This document shows, piece by piece, positions 1 through 6,806 of a DNA stretch of 11,026 nucleotides. The position numbers were made by a program, and so were the translations under genes. The number at the start of each line of letters is the position of its first letter. Position 1 is the first letter of the stretch. The notes beneath the pieces were generated by a model. That model was not told where the DNA came from. It searched no databases and was given only the letters and a program-made list of their open reading frames with translations. The stretch is from Rhodospirillaceae bacterium (lineage in GTDB: Bacteria; Pseudomonadota; Alphaproteobacteria; Micavibrionales; UBA2020), in contig DQGU01000233.1 in NCBI GenBank assembly GCA_003524565.1, forward strand, positions 5,404 through 16,429. The letters run 5' to 3'.

Positions 1-2022
1 GTCATCGGTAAATATCACCCGCATGGCGACAGCTCCATTTACGACGCCATGGTGCGTCTGGCGCAGGATTTCGCTGTGCGCTATCCGCTGGTGGACGGGC
101 AGGGCAACTTCGGCAACATCGACGGCGATAACGCGGCTGCAATGCGTTATACCGAAGCGCGACTGACCAAGGTCGCCCAGCTTCTTTTGGAAGACATCGA
201 CCAGGATACCGTCGATTTCCGCGCGACCTACGACGGCGAAACGGTCGAACCTGTTGTCATGCCCGCGAATTTCCCCAACCTGCTGGCGAACGGCTCGTCC
301 GGTATCGCGGTTGGTATGGCAACCAACATCCCGCCGCATAACGTGGCGGAGCTTTGCGATGCGCTGGATGTTCTTATCGAGAACAAGGATTGCGAAGTCA
401 AAGACCTGCTGAAATTCGTCAAGGGGCCGGATTTCCCGACGGGCGGCATTCTGGCCGAAGACAAGGCGACCATCCGTCAGGCTTACGAAACCGGCCGCGG
501 TTCGCTGCGCGTGCGCGCGGTCTGGCACAAGGAAGAGCCGAAAAAAGGCGACGGCTGGCAAATCGTTATCACCGAAATTCCCTATCAGGTCGTCAAATCG
601 CGCCTTATCGAGAAGATTGCCGAGCTGATTGTAAATAAAAAGCTGCCGTTCCTCGACGATATCACGGACGAATCTGCCGAAGATGTGCGCATCGTGCTGA
701 CGCCGAAAAATAAAACCATCGAGCCTGAACTGCTCATGGCGCAGCTTTACAAAAATACCGACCTTGAAACGCGTTTTTCGCTGAACATGAACGTGCTCGA
801 CCGCGGCCTGACGCCGCGCGTGATGAACCTGAAAGAGGTTCTGCAGGCCTTCATCGACCACCGTCAGGACGTGCTGCTGCGCCGTTCGCGCCACCGTCTG
901 ACGCAAATCGACCACCGCCTCGAAGTGCTGGGCGGGTTGCTGGTTGCGTACCTGAACATCGACGAAGTCATCAAAATCATCCGCGAGGAAGACGAGCCCA
1001 AAGCGGTGATGATGAAGCGCTTCAAGCTGAGCGATGTGCAGGTCGAGGCTATTCTCAACATGCGCCTGCGCTCCCTGCGTAAGCTGGAAGAGATTGAAAT
1101 CCGCCGCGAAGACAAAGAGCTGCGCGCGGAAAAGGCGGAGCTGGAAAAGCTTATCGCCAGCCACAAGCTGCAAATGAAGGCTATCAGCGGTCAGGTCGCG
1201 CGCATCCGCGAAGCTTTCGCCGCCAATACGCCGCTTGGCAAACGGCGCACGCAGGCGGGCAAGGCGCCGGTCGATATTGATGTGCCGGTCGAAGCGTTTA
1301 TCGAGAAAGAGCCCATCACCGTTATCTGCTCCGACAAGGGGTGGATACGCGCGATGAAGGGGCATCTGGAGCAGGAGAAAATCGACGCTATCAGTTATAA
1401 AGACGGCGACGGTTTCAAATTTGCCATTCCGTGCGAAACCACCGACAAGCTGGTTGTGTTCGGCACCAACGGCAAGTTCTATACGCTGGCCTGCGACAAG
1501 CTGCCCTCCGGCCGCGGCTTTGGGGAGCCGGTCAGGCTGATGATAGACCTTTCGAACGAAGCCGACATCGTCACCATCATGAAGCACGAGCCGGCGCGCA
1601 AGCTGCTGGTCGCCGCCGATGACGGCCGCGGTTTCGTGGTGCCGGAAAAAGAAATCCTGTCGCAAACCAAAAACGGCAAACAATGCCTGATGGTCAAAGG
1701 CGGGGTAGAGGCGCGCGTCTGCTTCGCCATTGAGCCGAACCATGACCAGGTAGCGGCAATTGGCCAGAACCGCAAGCTGCTGGTCTTCCCGCTCGACCAG
1801 GTGCCGGAAATGACCAAGGGCGTCGGCGTTATTTTGCAGCGTCACAAAGACGGCGGGCTCAGCGATGCCAAAACCTTCCGCCTCAAGGACGGCCTGACGT
1901 GGTACAGCGCGGGCAAAGAGCGCGTGGAGACGAACCTCAAAGCGTGGCGCGGCGAGCGTGCGCAGGCGGGCGTCCTGCCGCCCAACGGTTTCCCGCGCGC
2001 GAATAAATTCAGCGGAAAATGA
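1..2022 (+). CDS. parC: DNA topoisomerase IV subunit A (ParC), 5' end outside the window
   Basis: This is the DNA-breaking subunit of topoisomerase IV, which with ParE decatenates daughter chromosomes and relaxes supercoils. The reading frame is open from base 1. The visible 673 residues begin at [12 protein letters not shown], so roughly 70 N-terminal residues are missing compared with E. coli ParC. The catalytic tyrosine is Y50 of the visible part, in [10 protein letters not shown] (codon 148-150). The quinolone-resistance-determining positions read Ser11 and Asp15 ([10 protein letters not shown]), i.e. the usual susceptible-type Ser and acidic residue. The tower and coiled-coil part includes [22 protein letters not shown]. 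The C-terminal beta-propeller half has repeats such as [12 protein letters not shown] and [20 protein letters not shown] canonical QRRGGKG GyrA box is absent, which, with the alphaproteobacterial C-terminus (GFPRANKF), argues for ParC over GyrA. The stop overlaps the next gene's start by 4 bp (ATGA). Confidence 0.96.
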   Translation, partial: VIGKYHPHGDSSIYDAMVRLAQDFAVRYPLVDGQGNFGNIDGDNAAAMRYTEARLTKVAQLLLEDIDQDTVDFRATYDGETVEPVVMPANFPNLLANGSSGIAVGMATNIPPHNVAELCDALDVLIENKDCEVKDLLKFVKGPDFPTGGILAEDKATIRQAYETGRGSLRVRAVWHKEEPKKGDGWQIVITEIPYQVVKSRLIEKIAELIVNKKLPFLDDITDESAEDVRIVLTPKNKTIEPELLMAQLYKNTDLETRFSLNMNVLDRGLTPRVMNLKEVLQAFIDHRQDVLLRRSRHRLTQIDHRLEVLGGLLVAYLNIDEVIKIIREEDEPKAVMMKRFKLSDVQVEAILNMRLRSLRKLEEIEIRREDKELRAEKAELEKLIASHKLQMKAISGQVARIREAFAANTPLGKRRTQAGKAPVDIDVPVEAFIEKEPITVICSDKGWIRAMKGHLEQEKIDAISYKDGDGFKFAIPCETTDKLVVFGTNGKFYTLACDKLPSGRGFGEPVRLMIDLSNEADIVTIMKHEPARKLLVAADDGRGFVVPEKEILSQTKNGKQCLMVKGGVEARVCFAIEPNHDQVAAIGQNRKLLVFPLDQVPEMTKGVGVILQRHKDGGLSDAKTFRLKDGLTWYSAGKERVETNLKAWRGERAQAGVLPPNGFPRANKFSGK

Positions 2023-2552
2023 CACCCCCCTACGCACCGTGCCTGATGGACAAGTTCATCGCGGCTGTCGATGCGCTCAGTGATTTTATCGGCCGCACGG
2101 TTTCGTGGCTGCTTTTGTTTATGGTCATCACGGCGGTCGCCGTTGCGCTTTTGCGTTATGTGTTCAGCATCGGTTTTGTCTGGATGCAGGAAAGTTATCT
2201 GTGGATGCATGGCGCGCTGATGATGCTGGGCGCGTCATACGCGCTCCGGCATGATGCGCATGTGCGTGTGGATGTTTTTTACAGCCGCATGCCGCCGCGC
2301 CGCCGCGCGCTGGTCGATATCGCGGGGGTGTTTCTCTTTTTACTGCCGATGGTGGTGGTGATTTTCTATGTCAGCTTGCCGTATGTCGCCGAAAGCTGGC
2401 AAAAACGCGAAAGCTCTTTTCAGGCGGGCGGGCTGCCCGGCGTCTATGTGATGAAAACGCTTATTCCTGTTTTTTGCATTTTGCTTGGTTTGCAGGGTTT
2501 ATCTCTCGCCGCAAAGGCATGGAAAATGCTGAAGGGCGATAACGATGCTTGA
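2019..2552 (+). CDS. dctQ: TRAP transporter small permease (DctQ/FcbT2-like)
   Basis: This is the small membrane subunit of a tripartite ATP-independent periplasmic (TRAP) transporter, which pairs with the large permease for sodium-driven uptake of organic acids. It has 177 residues and four predicted membrane helices (about 26-48, 55-75, 99-122 and 142-163), the normal DctQ topology. Recognisable family features are [24 protein letters not shown] followed by HVRVDVFY around residues 58-88, typical of the mannitol/chloroaromatic-type (COG4665) DctQ. The start used here is the ATG that overlaps the parC stop (ATGA), giving likely translational coupling. An in-frame ATG at 2046 ([11 protein letters not shown]) is a credible alternative and would remove nine residues; neither has a strong Shine-Dalgarno. 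The end overlaps dctM by 8 bp. No solute-binding protein gene is adjacent, which is unusual. Confidence 0.9.
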   Translation: MTPPYAPCLMDKFIAAVDALSDFIGRTVSWLLLFMVITAVAVALLRYVFSIGFVWMQESYLWMHGALMMLGASYALRHDAHVRVDVFYSRMPPRRRALVDIAGVFLFLLPMVVVIFYVSLPYVAESWQKRESSFQAGGLPGVYVMKTLIPVFCILLGLQGLSLAAKAWKMLKGDNDA

Positions 2553-3942
2553 GGTCATTGACCCCGTTTTTCTGGGCGAATGTCTCAGCGTTCTGATGTT
2601 CGCTTTTGTCTGCGTGGCCTTGATGTTCGGCTTTCCTGTCGCCTTTACGCTGGGGGGCAGTGCGCTTTTGTTTGCCGGTATCGGCATCGCCTGCGGCGTG
2701 TTCAAGGGGGCGCTGCTGGGCGCTTTGTTTTCCCGCTATTTCGGCGTGATGATGAACGAGCTGCTGGTCGCTGTGCCCCTATTTATTTTTATGGGTGTCG
2801 TTTTAGAAAAATCGCGCATAGCCGAAAACCTTTTGGAAACCATCGGGCTTTGTTTTGGCCGGCTGCGCGGGGGGCTTGCGCTGGCGGTGGTGTTCGTGGG
2901 CATGCTGCTGGCCGCATCGACGGGCGTTGTCGGCGCGACGGTGGTGACGATGGGGCTGCTCAGCTTCCCCGCAATGATGAAGGCGGGATATGACCAGAAA
3001 CTCGCCTGCGGCACGATTTGCGCGGCGGGGACGCTGGGGCAGATTATTCCCCCGTCCATCGTGCTTATCCTGCTGGGCGATATTTTGCAGGGCGCCTATA
3101 CGCAGGCGCAAATGGACATGGGCAACTGGGCGCCGGATTCGATGTCGGTGACAGACCTTTTCGCGGGCGCGCTGTTGCCCGGTTTGGTGCTGGTGGTGCT
3201 TTATATGTGCTGGGTCGCGTTCATCGCGTGGCGGCATCCGCTGCGTGCGCCTGCGCTGCCGCCGCTGGCGGCGGGCGTGTCACTGGGCAAAAAGGTGGCG
3301 ACGTCGCTGCTGGCGCCGGCTTTTCTTATTTTTGCCGTGCTGGGCGCGATATTCAGCGGCATCGCGACACCGACCGAGGCCGCGGCCTTCGGTGCGGCGG
3401 GGGCGCTTTTGCTGACGGCGCTGAACCGTAGCCTGAGCAAAACAAACCTGCAAACATCCATGCGCGAAACCGCCAAGATTACCGCCATGGTTTTCATGAT
3501 TTTGCTGGGCGCGTCGGTCTTTTCGCTGGTCTTCCGCGGGCTGGGCGGGGAGGCGCTGGTAAAAGACGCGCTGCACGCGCTGCCCGGCGGAAAATTCGGC
3601 GCGATGCTGGTTGTCATGCTGGTCATGTTCGTGATGGGTTTTTTCCTCGATTTCATCGAAATCATTTTTATCGTGGTGCCGATTGTGGGGCCGGTGCTGC
3701 TCATGATGGGTATCGACCCTGTATGGCTTGGCGTCATGATTGCCATCAACCTGCAAACAAGTTTCCTGACCCCGCCCTTCGGCTTCGCGCTTTTCTACCT
3801 GCGCGGGGTTTTGCCCAAAGACGTGCCGACGGCGGCAATTTACAAGGGGGCGATTCCCTTTATCGCGATTCAGATTCTGGTGCTTTTTCTGCTGGCCGTC
3901 TTTCCCGAAATGGCGACGGCGCTGCCCCATAAAATCAAATAA
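2545..3942 (+). CDS. dctM: TRAP transporter large permease (DctM/FcbT3-like)
   Basis: This is the large inner-membrane subunit, the ion-coupled translocation channel of a TRAP transporter. Its 465 residues are hydrophobic throughout, with roughly a dozen membrane segments. Family signatures include FPVAFTLGG near the N-terminus, then PLFIFMGVVLEKS, AASTGVVGATVVTMGLLS and GTLGQIIPPSIVLILLGD. The C-terminal half has FFLDFIEIIFIVVP and NLQTSFLTPPFGFALFYLRG. These match the COG4664 (FcbT3/TakM-type) branch. The ATG lies inside the end of dctQ (8-bp overlap) with GAAGGG about 9 bp upstream, so the two permease genes are translated together. A 189-bp gap follows with no convincing hairpin terminator directly after the stop. 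The substrate cannot be read from the permease; the presumed binding protein (dctP at 4965-6050, opposite strand) points to 2-oxo or related organic acids. Confidence 0.95.
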   Translation: MLEVIDPVFLGECLSVLMFAFVCVALMFGFPVAFTLGGSALLFAGIGIACGVFKGALLGALFSRYFGVMMNELLVAVPLFIFMGVVLEKSRIAENLLETIGLCFGRLRGGLALAVVFVGMLLAASTGVVGATVVTMGLLSFPAMMKAGYDQKLACGTICAAGTLGQIIPPSIVLILLGDILQGAYTQAQMDMGNWAPDSMSVTDLFAGALLPGLVLVVLYMCWVAFIAWRHPLRAPALPPLAAGVSLGKKVATSLLAPAFLIFAVLGAIFSGIATPTEAAAFGAAGALLLTALNRSLSKTNLQTSMRETAKITAMVFMILLGASVFSLVFRGLGGEALVKDALHALPGGKFGAMLVVMLVMFVMGFFLDFIEIIFIVVPIVGPVLLMMGIDPVWLGVMIAINLQTSFLTPPFGFALFYLRGVLPKDVPTAAIYKGAIPFIAIQILVLFLLAVFPEMATALPHKIK

Positions 3943-3986
3943 AATCAGAGCCTTTTCTAAAAATCTGGACTCTGCCGCCCCTGTGG

Positions 3987-4015
3987 TTTACAACTCGTCT
4001 CCGCTTTCGCATATT
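3987..4015 (+). promoter_or_regulatory. candidate sigma70-type promoter for the 205-aa hypothetical gene
   Basis: TTTACA (3987-3992, 5/6 of the -35 consensus) is separated by exactly 17 bp from CATATT (4010-4015, 4/6 of the -10 consensus). It lies in the gap after dctM and would give a leader of about 110 nt before the ATG at 4132. This rests on pattern matching only; the nearby TTGACT at 4021 has no -10 box at a suitable distance. Confidence 0.35.
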
Positions 4016-4131
4016 TCGCTTTGACTTATATTCCGTCCGGTACGCGGCAGCGTCATATATTGGCAGGACAGGCGCACGCCTTTTTCACGGCACGTCCGCC
4101 CCGCCGCATAAAAAACAGGGTGTGTATTTTG

Positions 4132-4749
4132 ATGAATTTTCAGCAGACAGGTCTGCCGGATACGGCATTGTTTCAAGACGCGTTCAAAGCGGGCTGGGCA
4201 AAGTACCTTGACCGTTTCGAAGGCGATATTGAAACCGCCGGCGCCCAGTACGCGCGCGGCCCCGTGGCCATGGCGCGCCTGATTTGCGAACACGGCGGCG
4301 ATTGCCGTCAGGTGGCCGCCGCTGCCTGCCTTGCCGGCCCTGCCGTTTTTTCATCGCAGCCGGCGGATTGGCTGAACAACCGCCTGCTCGCGTTTTCCCG
4401 CGATGTGACGGGCATGCAAACATCCTGCACGCGCGATTTTTGCGGCGTTATCCCGCGCCAGTCGGGCGATATGCGTTTGTTTTTTCAAGCCAGCGCGATT
4501 TTGATGATGGAACAGCTGGCCGACCCCGTGACAGGGCCGCGCTACGCGCAGTCGGACGCGCAGCGCGTTTATGCCGATGCGCTTGAAATCTATTCCGCCG
4601 CGCGCGGCACGCAGGATGCCTATAAGCTGGATACGCGTTTCGAAATCGCGGCGATGAAGGTAACGACCGTGCTTGAAAGCCGCCCGCACATCTGGACGCA
4701 ATGCCGCAAGGCTGCTGCACCGCGGGCATCGGCAGGTATGCCGCTTTAA
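4132..4749 (+). CDS. hypothetical protein, 205 aa, C-terminus inside a tandem repeat
   Basis: I do not recognise this protein. It is predicted soluble and mostly helical, has no signal peptide and no membrane segment. The segment at residues 41-75 (ARGPVAMARLICEHGGDCRQ, then VAAAACLAGPAVF) faintly recalls the helical packing of HD/RelA-SpoT hydrolase-type domains, but no His-Asp pair is present, so that is only a guess. Six cysteines occur (C52, C58, C66, C99, C104, C191). The ATG at 4132 is chosen because AGGG lies about 11 bp upstream; in-frame GTG 4120, TTG 4129 or TTG 4021 are possible but poorer starts. The final codons ATG CCG CTT TAA are the first copy of a 22-23 bp tandem repeat, so the native C-terminus may have been replaced or extended by repeat sequence. 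Codon use looks like that of the neighbours. It is followed by a hairpin-T7 terminator at 4841-4875. Confidence 0.75.
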   Translation: MNFQQTGLPDTALFQDAFKAGWAKYLDRFEGDIETAGAQYARGPVAMARLICEHGGDCRQVAAAACLAGPAVFSSQPADWLNNRLLAFSRDVTGMQTSCTRDFCGVIPRQSGDMRLFFQASAILMMEQLADPVTGPRYAQSDAQRVYADALEIYSAARGTQDAYKLDTRFEIAAMKVTTVLESRPHIWTQCRKAAAPRASAGMPL

Positions 4750-4816
4750 AGAAGTCAGGTATGCCGCTTTAAAAGGGCAGGTATGCCTCTTTAAAAGGGC
4801 AGGCATGCCGTTTTAA
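4733..4816 (+). repeat. tandem repeat, about 3.8 units of 22-23 bp
   Basis: Units start at 4733, 4756, 4778 and 4800 (periods 23, 22, 22). The core is CAGGTATGCCGCTTTAAA, followed by AGGG in units 2 and 3; unit 4 is diverged (CAGGCATGCCGTTTTAA). Every unit contains ATG-CCx-yTT-TAA, i.e. Met-Pro-Leu/Phe-stop. The first such stop is the stop codon of the upstream hypothetical gene. GGTATGCC is a near palindrome, and GGCATGCC in unit 4 is a perfect one. Confidence 0.9.
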
Positions 4817-4840
4817 TCTCGCTTCTCTTGTGCTGAAAGA

Positions 4841-4950
4841 TGGACACCGGCCTGCGCCGGTGTGACGATTTTTTTGTGACAGGACAGGCGCGATGGGGCG
4901 CGCATGCTGCCCCCCATACAGTACGTCACACCGGCGCAGGCCGGTGTCCA
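4841..4950. repeat. perfect 27-bp inverted repeat pair, 56-bp spacer
   Basis: Bases 4841-4867 and 4924-4950 are exact reverse complements over 27 bp. Each arm is itself a palindrome (ACACCGGC - CTGC - GCCGGTGT) and can fold alone into an 8-bp hairpin. The spacer holds a further ATGGGG/CCCCAT inverted pair (about 4893-4918). The arms resemble dispersed intergenic palindromes of proteobacteria of the type that translate as DTGLRRCD or HTGAGRCP. No transposase or obvious target-site duplication is seen, so these are probably two copies of a dispersed palindromic element in opposite orientation. Confidence 0.9.
4843..4875 (+). terminator. probable intrinsic terminator after the hypothetical gene
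   Basis: The left arm of the inverted repeat forms a GC-rich hairpin (ACACCGGC/GCCGGTGT, 4-nt loop), followed after GACGA by seven T residues (4869-4875). This is a plausible Rho-independent terminator for + strand transcripts and protects the convergent dctP gene. The right arm (4924-4950) would form the same hairpin in dctP mRNA 14 nt after its stop, but without a U tract. Confidence 0.6.
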
Positions 4951-4964
4951 GATTCTTTAAAAGG

Positions 4965-6050
4965 TTACAACGCCCGCGCGTCCAGCATCGCCCGCTCGGC
5001 GATGTCGGTGTAGTCCATCTGCTCTTTCTGGAACTTTTCAAGGCTGGCCAGAATCTTCTGGCTGAGCGCATCGCCCGCGGCAATGTCATTGATGACCTTG
5101 CGCGAGAGGGTTTTCAGCTCTTTCAAAACTTCGCGCGGGAAGGGGCGGACATCTACCTTGAATTCCCCGCGCAGGCGCGCAAGGGCGCTGCCGCTGCGTG
5201 CGGCCATTTCGCTTGTCATGTTCACGGTGGCGGCCTGGCAGGCGATGGTGACGATTTCCTGCAAATCGGCAGGCAGCTCCCCGAAGGCTTTAAGGTTGAC
5301 GAAGCAATCCAGAATGGCATTCGGTTCATGCCAGCCGGGGTAGTAGTAATACTTCGCCGCCTTGTGAAAGCCGAAGGCGAGGTCGTTATAAGGCCCGACC
5401 CATTCAAGCGCGTCAATCGTGCCGGATTGCATGGAGGTCAAAAGCTCCCCGCCCGGAATATTGACAACCGTCGCGCCCGCCGCGCGCGCGACTTCACCGC
5501 CAAGGCCGGGCATGCGCAGTTTGAGGCCTTTGTAGTCCGCGATGCTGTTAATCTCGCGGTTGTACCAGCCGCCCATTTGCGTGCCGCTGTTGCCGCCCGA
5601 AAAAAACTTGCAGCCCATGGTGGCGTAAACTTCGTCGCAGAGCGCTTGCCCGCCGCCGTAATAAATCCACGCATTTTGTTCCTGCGCGACAAGCCCGAAG
5701 GGGATGGAGGAAATAAACTGCGCCGCAGGCGTCTTTCCTTTCCAGTAATAAGACGCGCCATGCCCCATTTCGACCGAGCCGTTGCCGACGGCGTCAATGG
5801 CGTCAAAAGCAGGCACAAGCTCGCCCGCGCCGTAAACTTCGACGGTGAGGCGGCCGTCAGATGCTTTGGTGATAAACTCCGCAATCTTTGCCGCGCCCGT
5901 GCCAAGGCCGGGAAAATTTTTCGGCCAGGTCGTGGTCATGTTCCATTTGCGCAAGCCCTTGGCGATGGCGGGTGCGGGGAAGGCGGCGGCTGTGCCGCCC
6001 GCAAGCGCGCCTGCAAAGGCGGCGGTTTTAATGAAGTCGCGGCGTTTCAA
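4965..6050 (-). CDS. dctP: TRAP transporter solute-binding protein, TakP/FcbT1-like, Tat-exported
   Basis: This periplasmic binding protein delivers substrate to a DctQM permease. It has 361 residues, normal for the family. The N-terminus is a twin-arginine signal (RRDFIKTAAFAGALAGG, residues 3-19) with a likely cleavage after PAPAIA (residue 30). Conserved blocks are NSGTQMGGWYNREI (154-167), GLKLRMPGLGG (175-185), GGELLTSMQSGTIDALEWVGPY (200-221) and KYYYYPGWHEPN (233-244). These resemble the 2-oxo-acid-binding TakP branch (COG4663), so pyruvate-like or other organic acids are plausible; the exact substrate is not shown. The start is TTG: AAGGAG lies 8 nt upstream and an in-frame TGA immediately before excludes a longer protein. 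It follows bpt by 18 bp on the same strand, is convergent to the + strand genes, and is separated from dctQM by the hypothetical gene and the repeat island. Confidence 0.94.
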   Translation of the reverse strand: MKRRDFIKTAAFAGALAGGTAAAFPAPAIAKGLRKWNMTTTWPKNFPGLGTGAAKIAEFITKASDGRLTVEVYGAGELVPAFDAIDAVGNGSVEMGHGASYYWKGKTPAAQFISSIPFGLVAQEQNAWIYYGGGQALCDEVYATMGCKFFSGGNSGTQMGGWYNREINSIADYKGLKLRMPGLGGEVARAAGATVVNIPGGELLTSMQSGTIDALEWVGPYNDLAFGFHKAAKYYYYPGWHEPNAILDCFVNLKAFGELPADLQEIVTIACQAATVNMTSEMAARSGSALARLRGEFKVDVRPFPREVLKELKTLSRKVINDIAAGDALSQKILASLEKFQKEQMDYTDIAERAMLDARAL

Positions 6051-6058
6051 GGGAGGCT

Positions 6059-6064
6059 CTCCTT
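6059..6064 (-). promoter_or_regulatory. strong ribosome binding site deciding the TTG start of dctP
   Basis: AAGGAG on the minus strand is placed 8 nt before TTG (6050-6048), and an in-frame TGA is found just upstream of it. The match to the anti-Shine-Dalgarno is near perfect and is the best in the window, which supports initiation at TTG. Confidence 0.8.
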
Positions 6065-6068
6065 GCTG

Positions 6069-6806
6069 TCAAAATGAAGCGGTATTGAAATCTTTCCACT
6101 CATTTTCTAGCAAAATCTCGAGGGGCTGGAAACGGGCTTTATAAGCCATCTTGCGCGATGCAGCAATCCAGTAGCCGAGATAAAGATACTCTTTGCCGCG
6201 CGCTTGCGCCGCTGCGGCAAGGCTTAAAATCATCCATGTGCCAAGGCTGCGTGCCGATAGCGCGGGGTCGAAAAAACTGTAAACGGCGGATACGCCGTCT
6301 TGCATGTCATCATAAAGCATCGCGCAGACAACCGCGCCCGTATCATCCGTGGCGGTCATCAGGCGTGCATGGCCGGTATGCTGCTCTATCATTTCGCGCA
6401 AATCATTTGCCCCCATATCCGCCATGCCGCCGTCCGCGTGGCGGCTTTGCTGATAGCGGTGGAACAGGTCGAAAAGCGCCGGTGATGAAAGGGCGTTGCC
6501 ATGCGCGGGTGTCAGGTTTTCGTTCTTGCGCAAAATGCGCCGCGCGGCGGCATCGGGCGTGAAACCGCCGAGCCGCAGGCGCACGCTTTTGCAGGCCTTG
6601 CAGGCGGCGCAGTGCGGGCGATACAGCATGTTCTGGCTGCGGCGAAAACCGTTTTGCAAAAGCGGAGTTAAGGCGGGTGCTGTTTTTTCATCCAGAAATG
6701 TCAGCACGCGCCGCTCCTGCAGGCTCGGCAGGTAAGGGCAGGGCGATTCCGCCGTCAGATAAAATTCAAGCGGCGTTTCTTCTGTGTCTGTTGGTGTTGT
6801 TGTCAC
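6069..6806 (-). CDS. bpt: aspartate/glutamate leucyltransferase (bacterial protein transferase Bpt)
   Basis: This enzyme transfers leucine from Leu-tRNA to N-terminal Asp or Glu of proteins, making them N-degrons for ClpS/ClpAP in the cytoplasm. It has 245 residues, the usual family length. Visible family blocks are FYLTAESPCPYLPSLQERR (15-33), NGFRRSQNMLYRPHCAACKACKSVR (52-76), YSFFDP (176-181) and YLGYWIAASRKMAYKARFQPLE (209-230). Conserved cysteines C23, C66, C69 and C72 are all present. The start codon is GTG, overlapping the motB stop by 4 bp (GTGA); no good Shine-Dalgarno is seen, so translation is probably coupled to motB. dctP follows after 18 bp. The family is confidently recognised; its position directly behind flagellar stator genes is not one I know as standard. 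Confidence 0.95.
   Translation of the reverse strand: MTTTPTDTEETPLEFYLTAESPCPYLPSLQERRVLTFLDEKTAPALTPLLQNGFRRSQNMLYRPHCAACKACKSVRLRLGGFTPDAAARRILRKNENLTPAHGNALSSPALFDLFHRYQQSRHADGGMADMGANDLREMIEQHTGHARLMTATDDTGAVVCAMLYDDMQDGVSAVYSFFDPALSARSLGTWMILSLAAAAQARGKEYLYLGYWIAASRKMAYKARFQPLEILLENEWKDFNTASF

Noticed and set aside
25..60. Quinolone-resistance mutation in parC
   Set aside because: The positions equivalent to E. coli Ser80 and Glu84 are Ser and Asp, the usual susceptible-type residues.
3943..3990. Terminator after dctM formed by CAGAG...CTCTG
   Set aside because: Only five paired bases around a 19-nt loop and no T run follow; too weak to call.
4021..4046. TTGACT at 4021 as a -35 box or TTG start for a longer hypothetical protein
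   Set aside because: No acceptable -10 box occurs 16-18 bp downstream, and the extra 37 residues from the TTG are Arg/Pro-rich with no ribosome site. The ATG at 4132 is better.
4064..4891. 12-bp direct repeat CAGGACAGGCGC at 4064-4075 and 4880-4891 flanking the hypothetical gene
   Set aside because: A few 12-bp matches are expected by chance among all pairs of positions in an 11-kb window, and the flanks do not align further, so this is not evidence of an attachment site or transposon ends.
4351..5089. Minus-strand open frames running through the repeat island (peptides such as DTGLRRCD and KRHACPFK)
   Set aside because: They are translations of the palindromic and tandem repeats and of the antisense of the hypothetical gene, with no ribosome sites or protein-like composition.
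4893..6077. 394-codon open frame on the + strand opposite dctP
   Set aside because: Same codon-register shadow effect. The product is low-complexity Arg/Ala/Gly-rich, while the other strand encodes a well-conserved TRAP binding protein with signal peptide and strong ribosome site.
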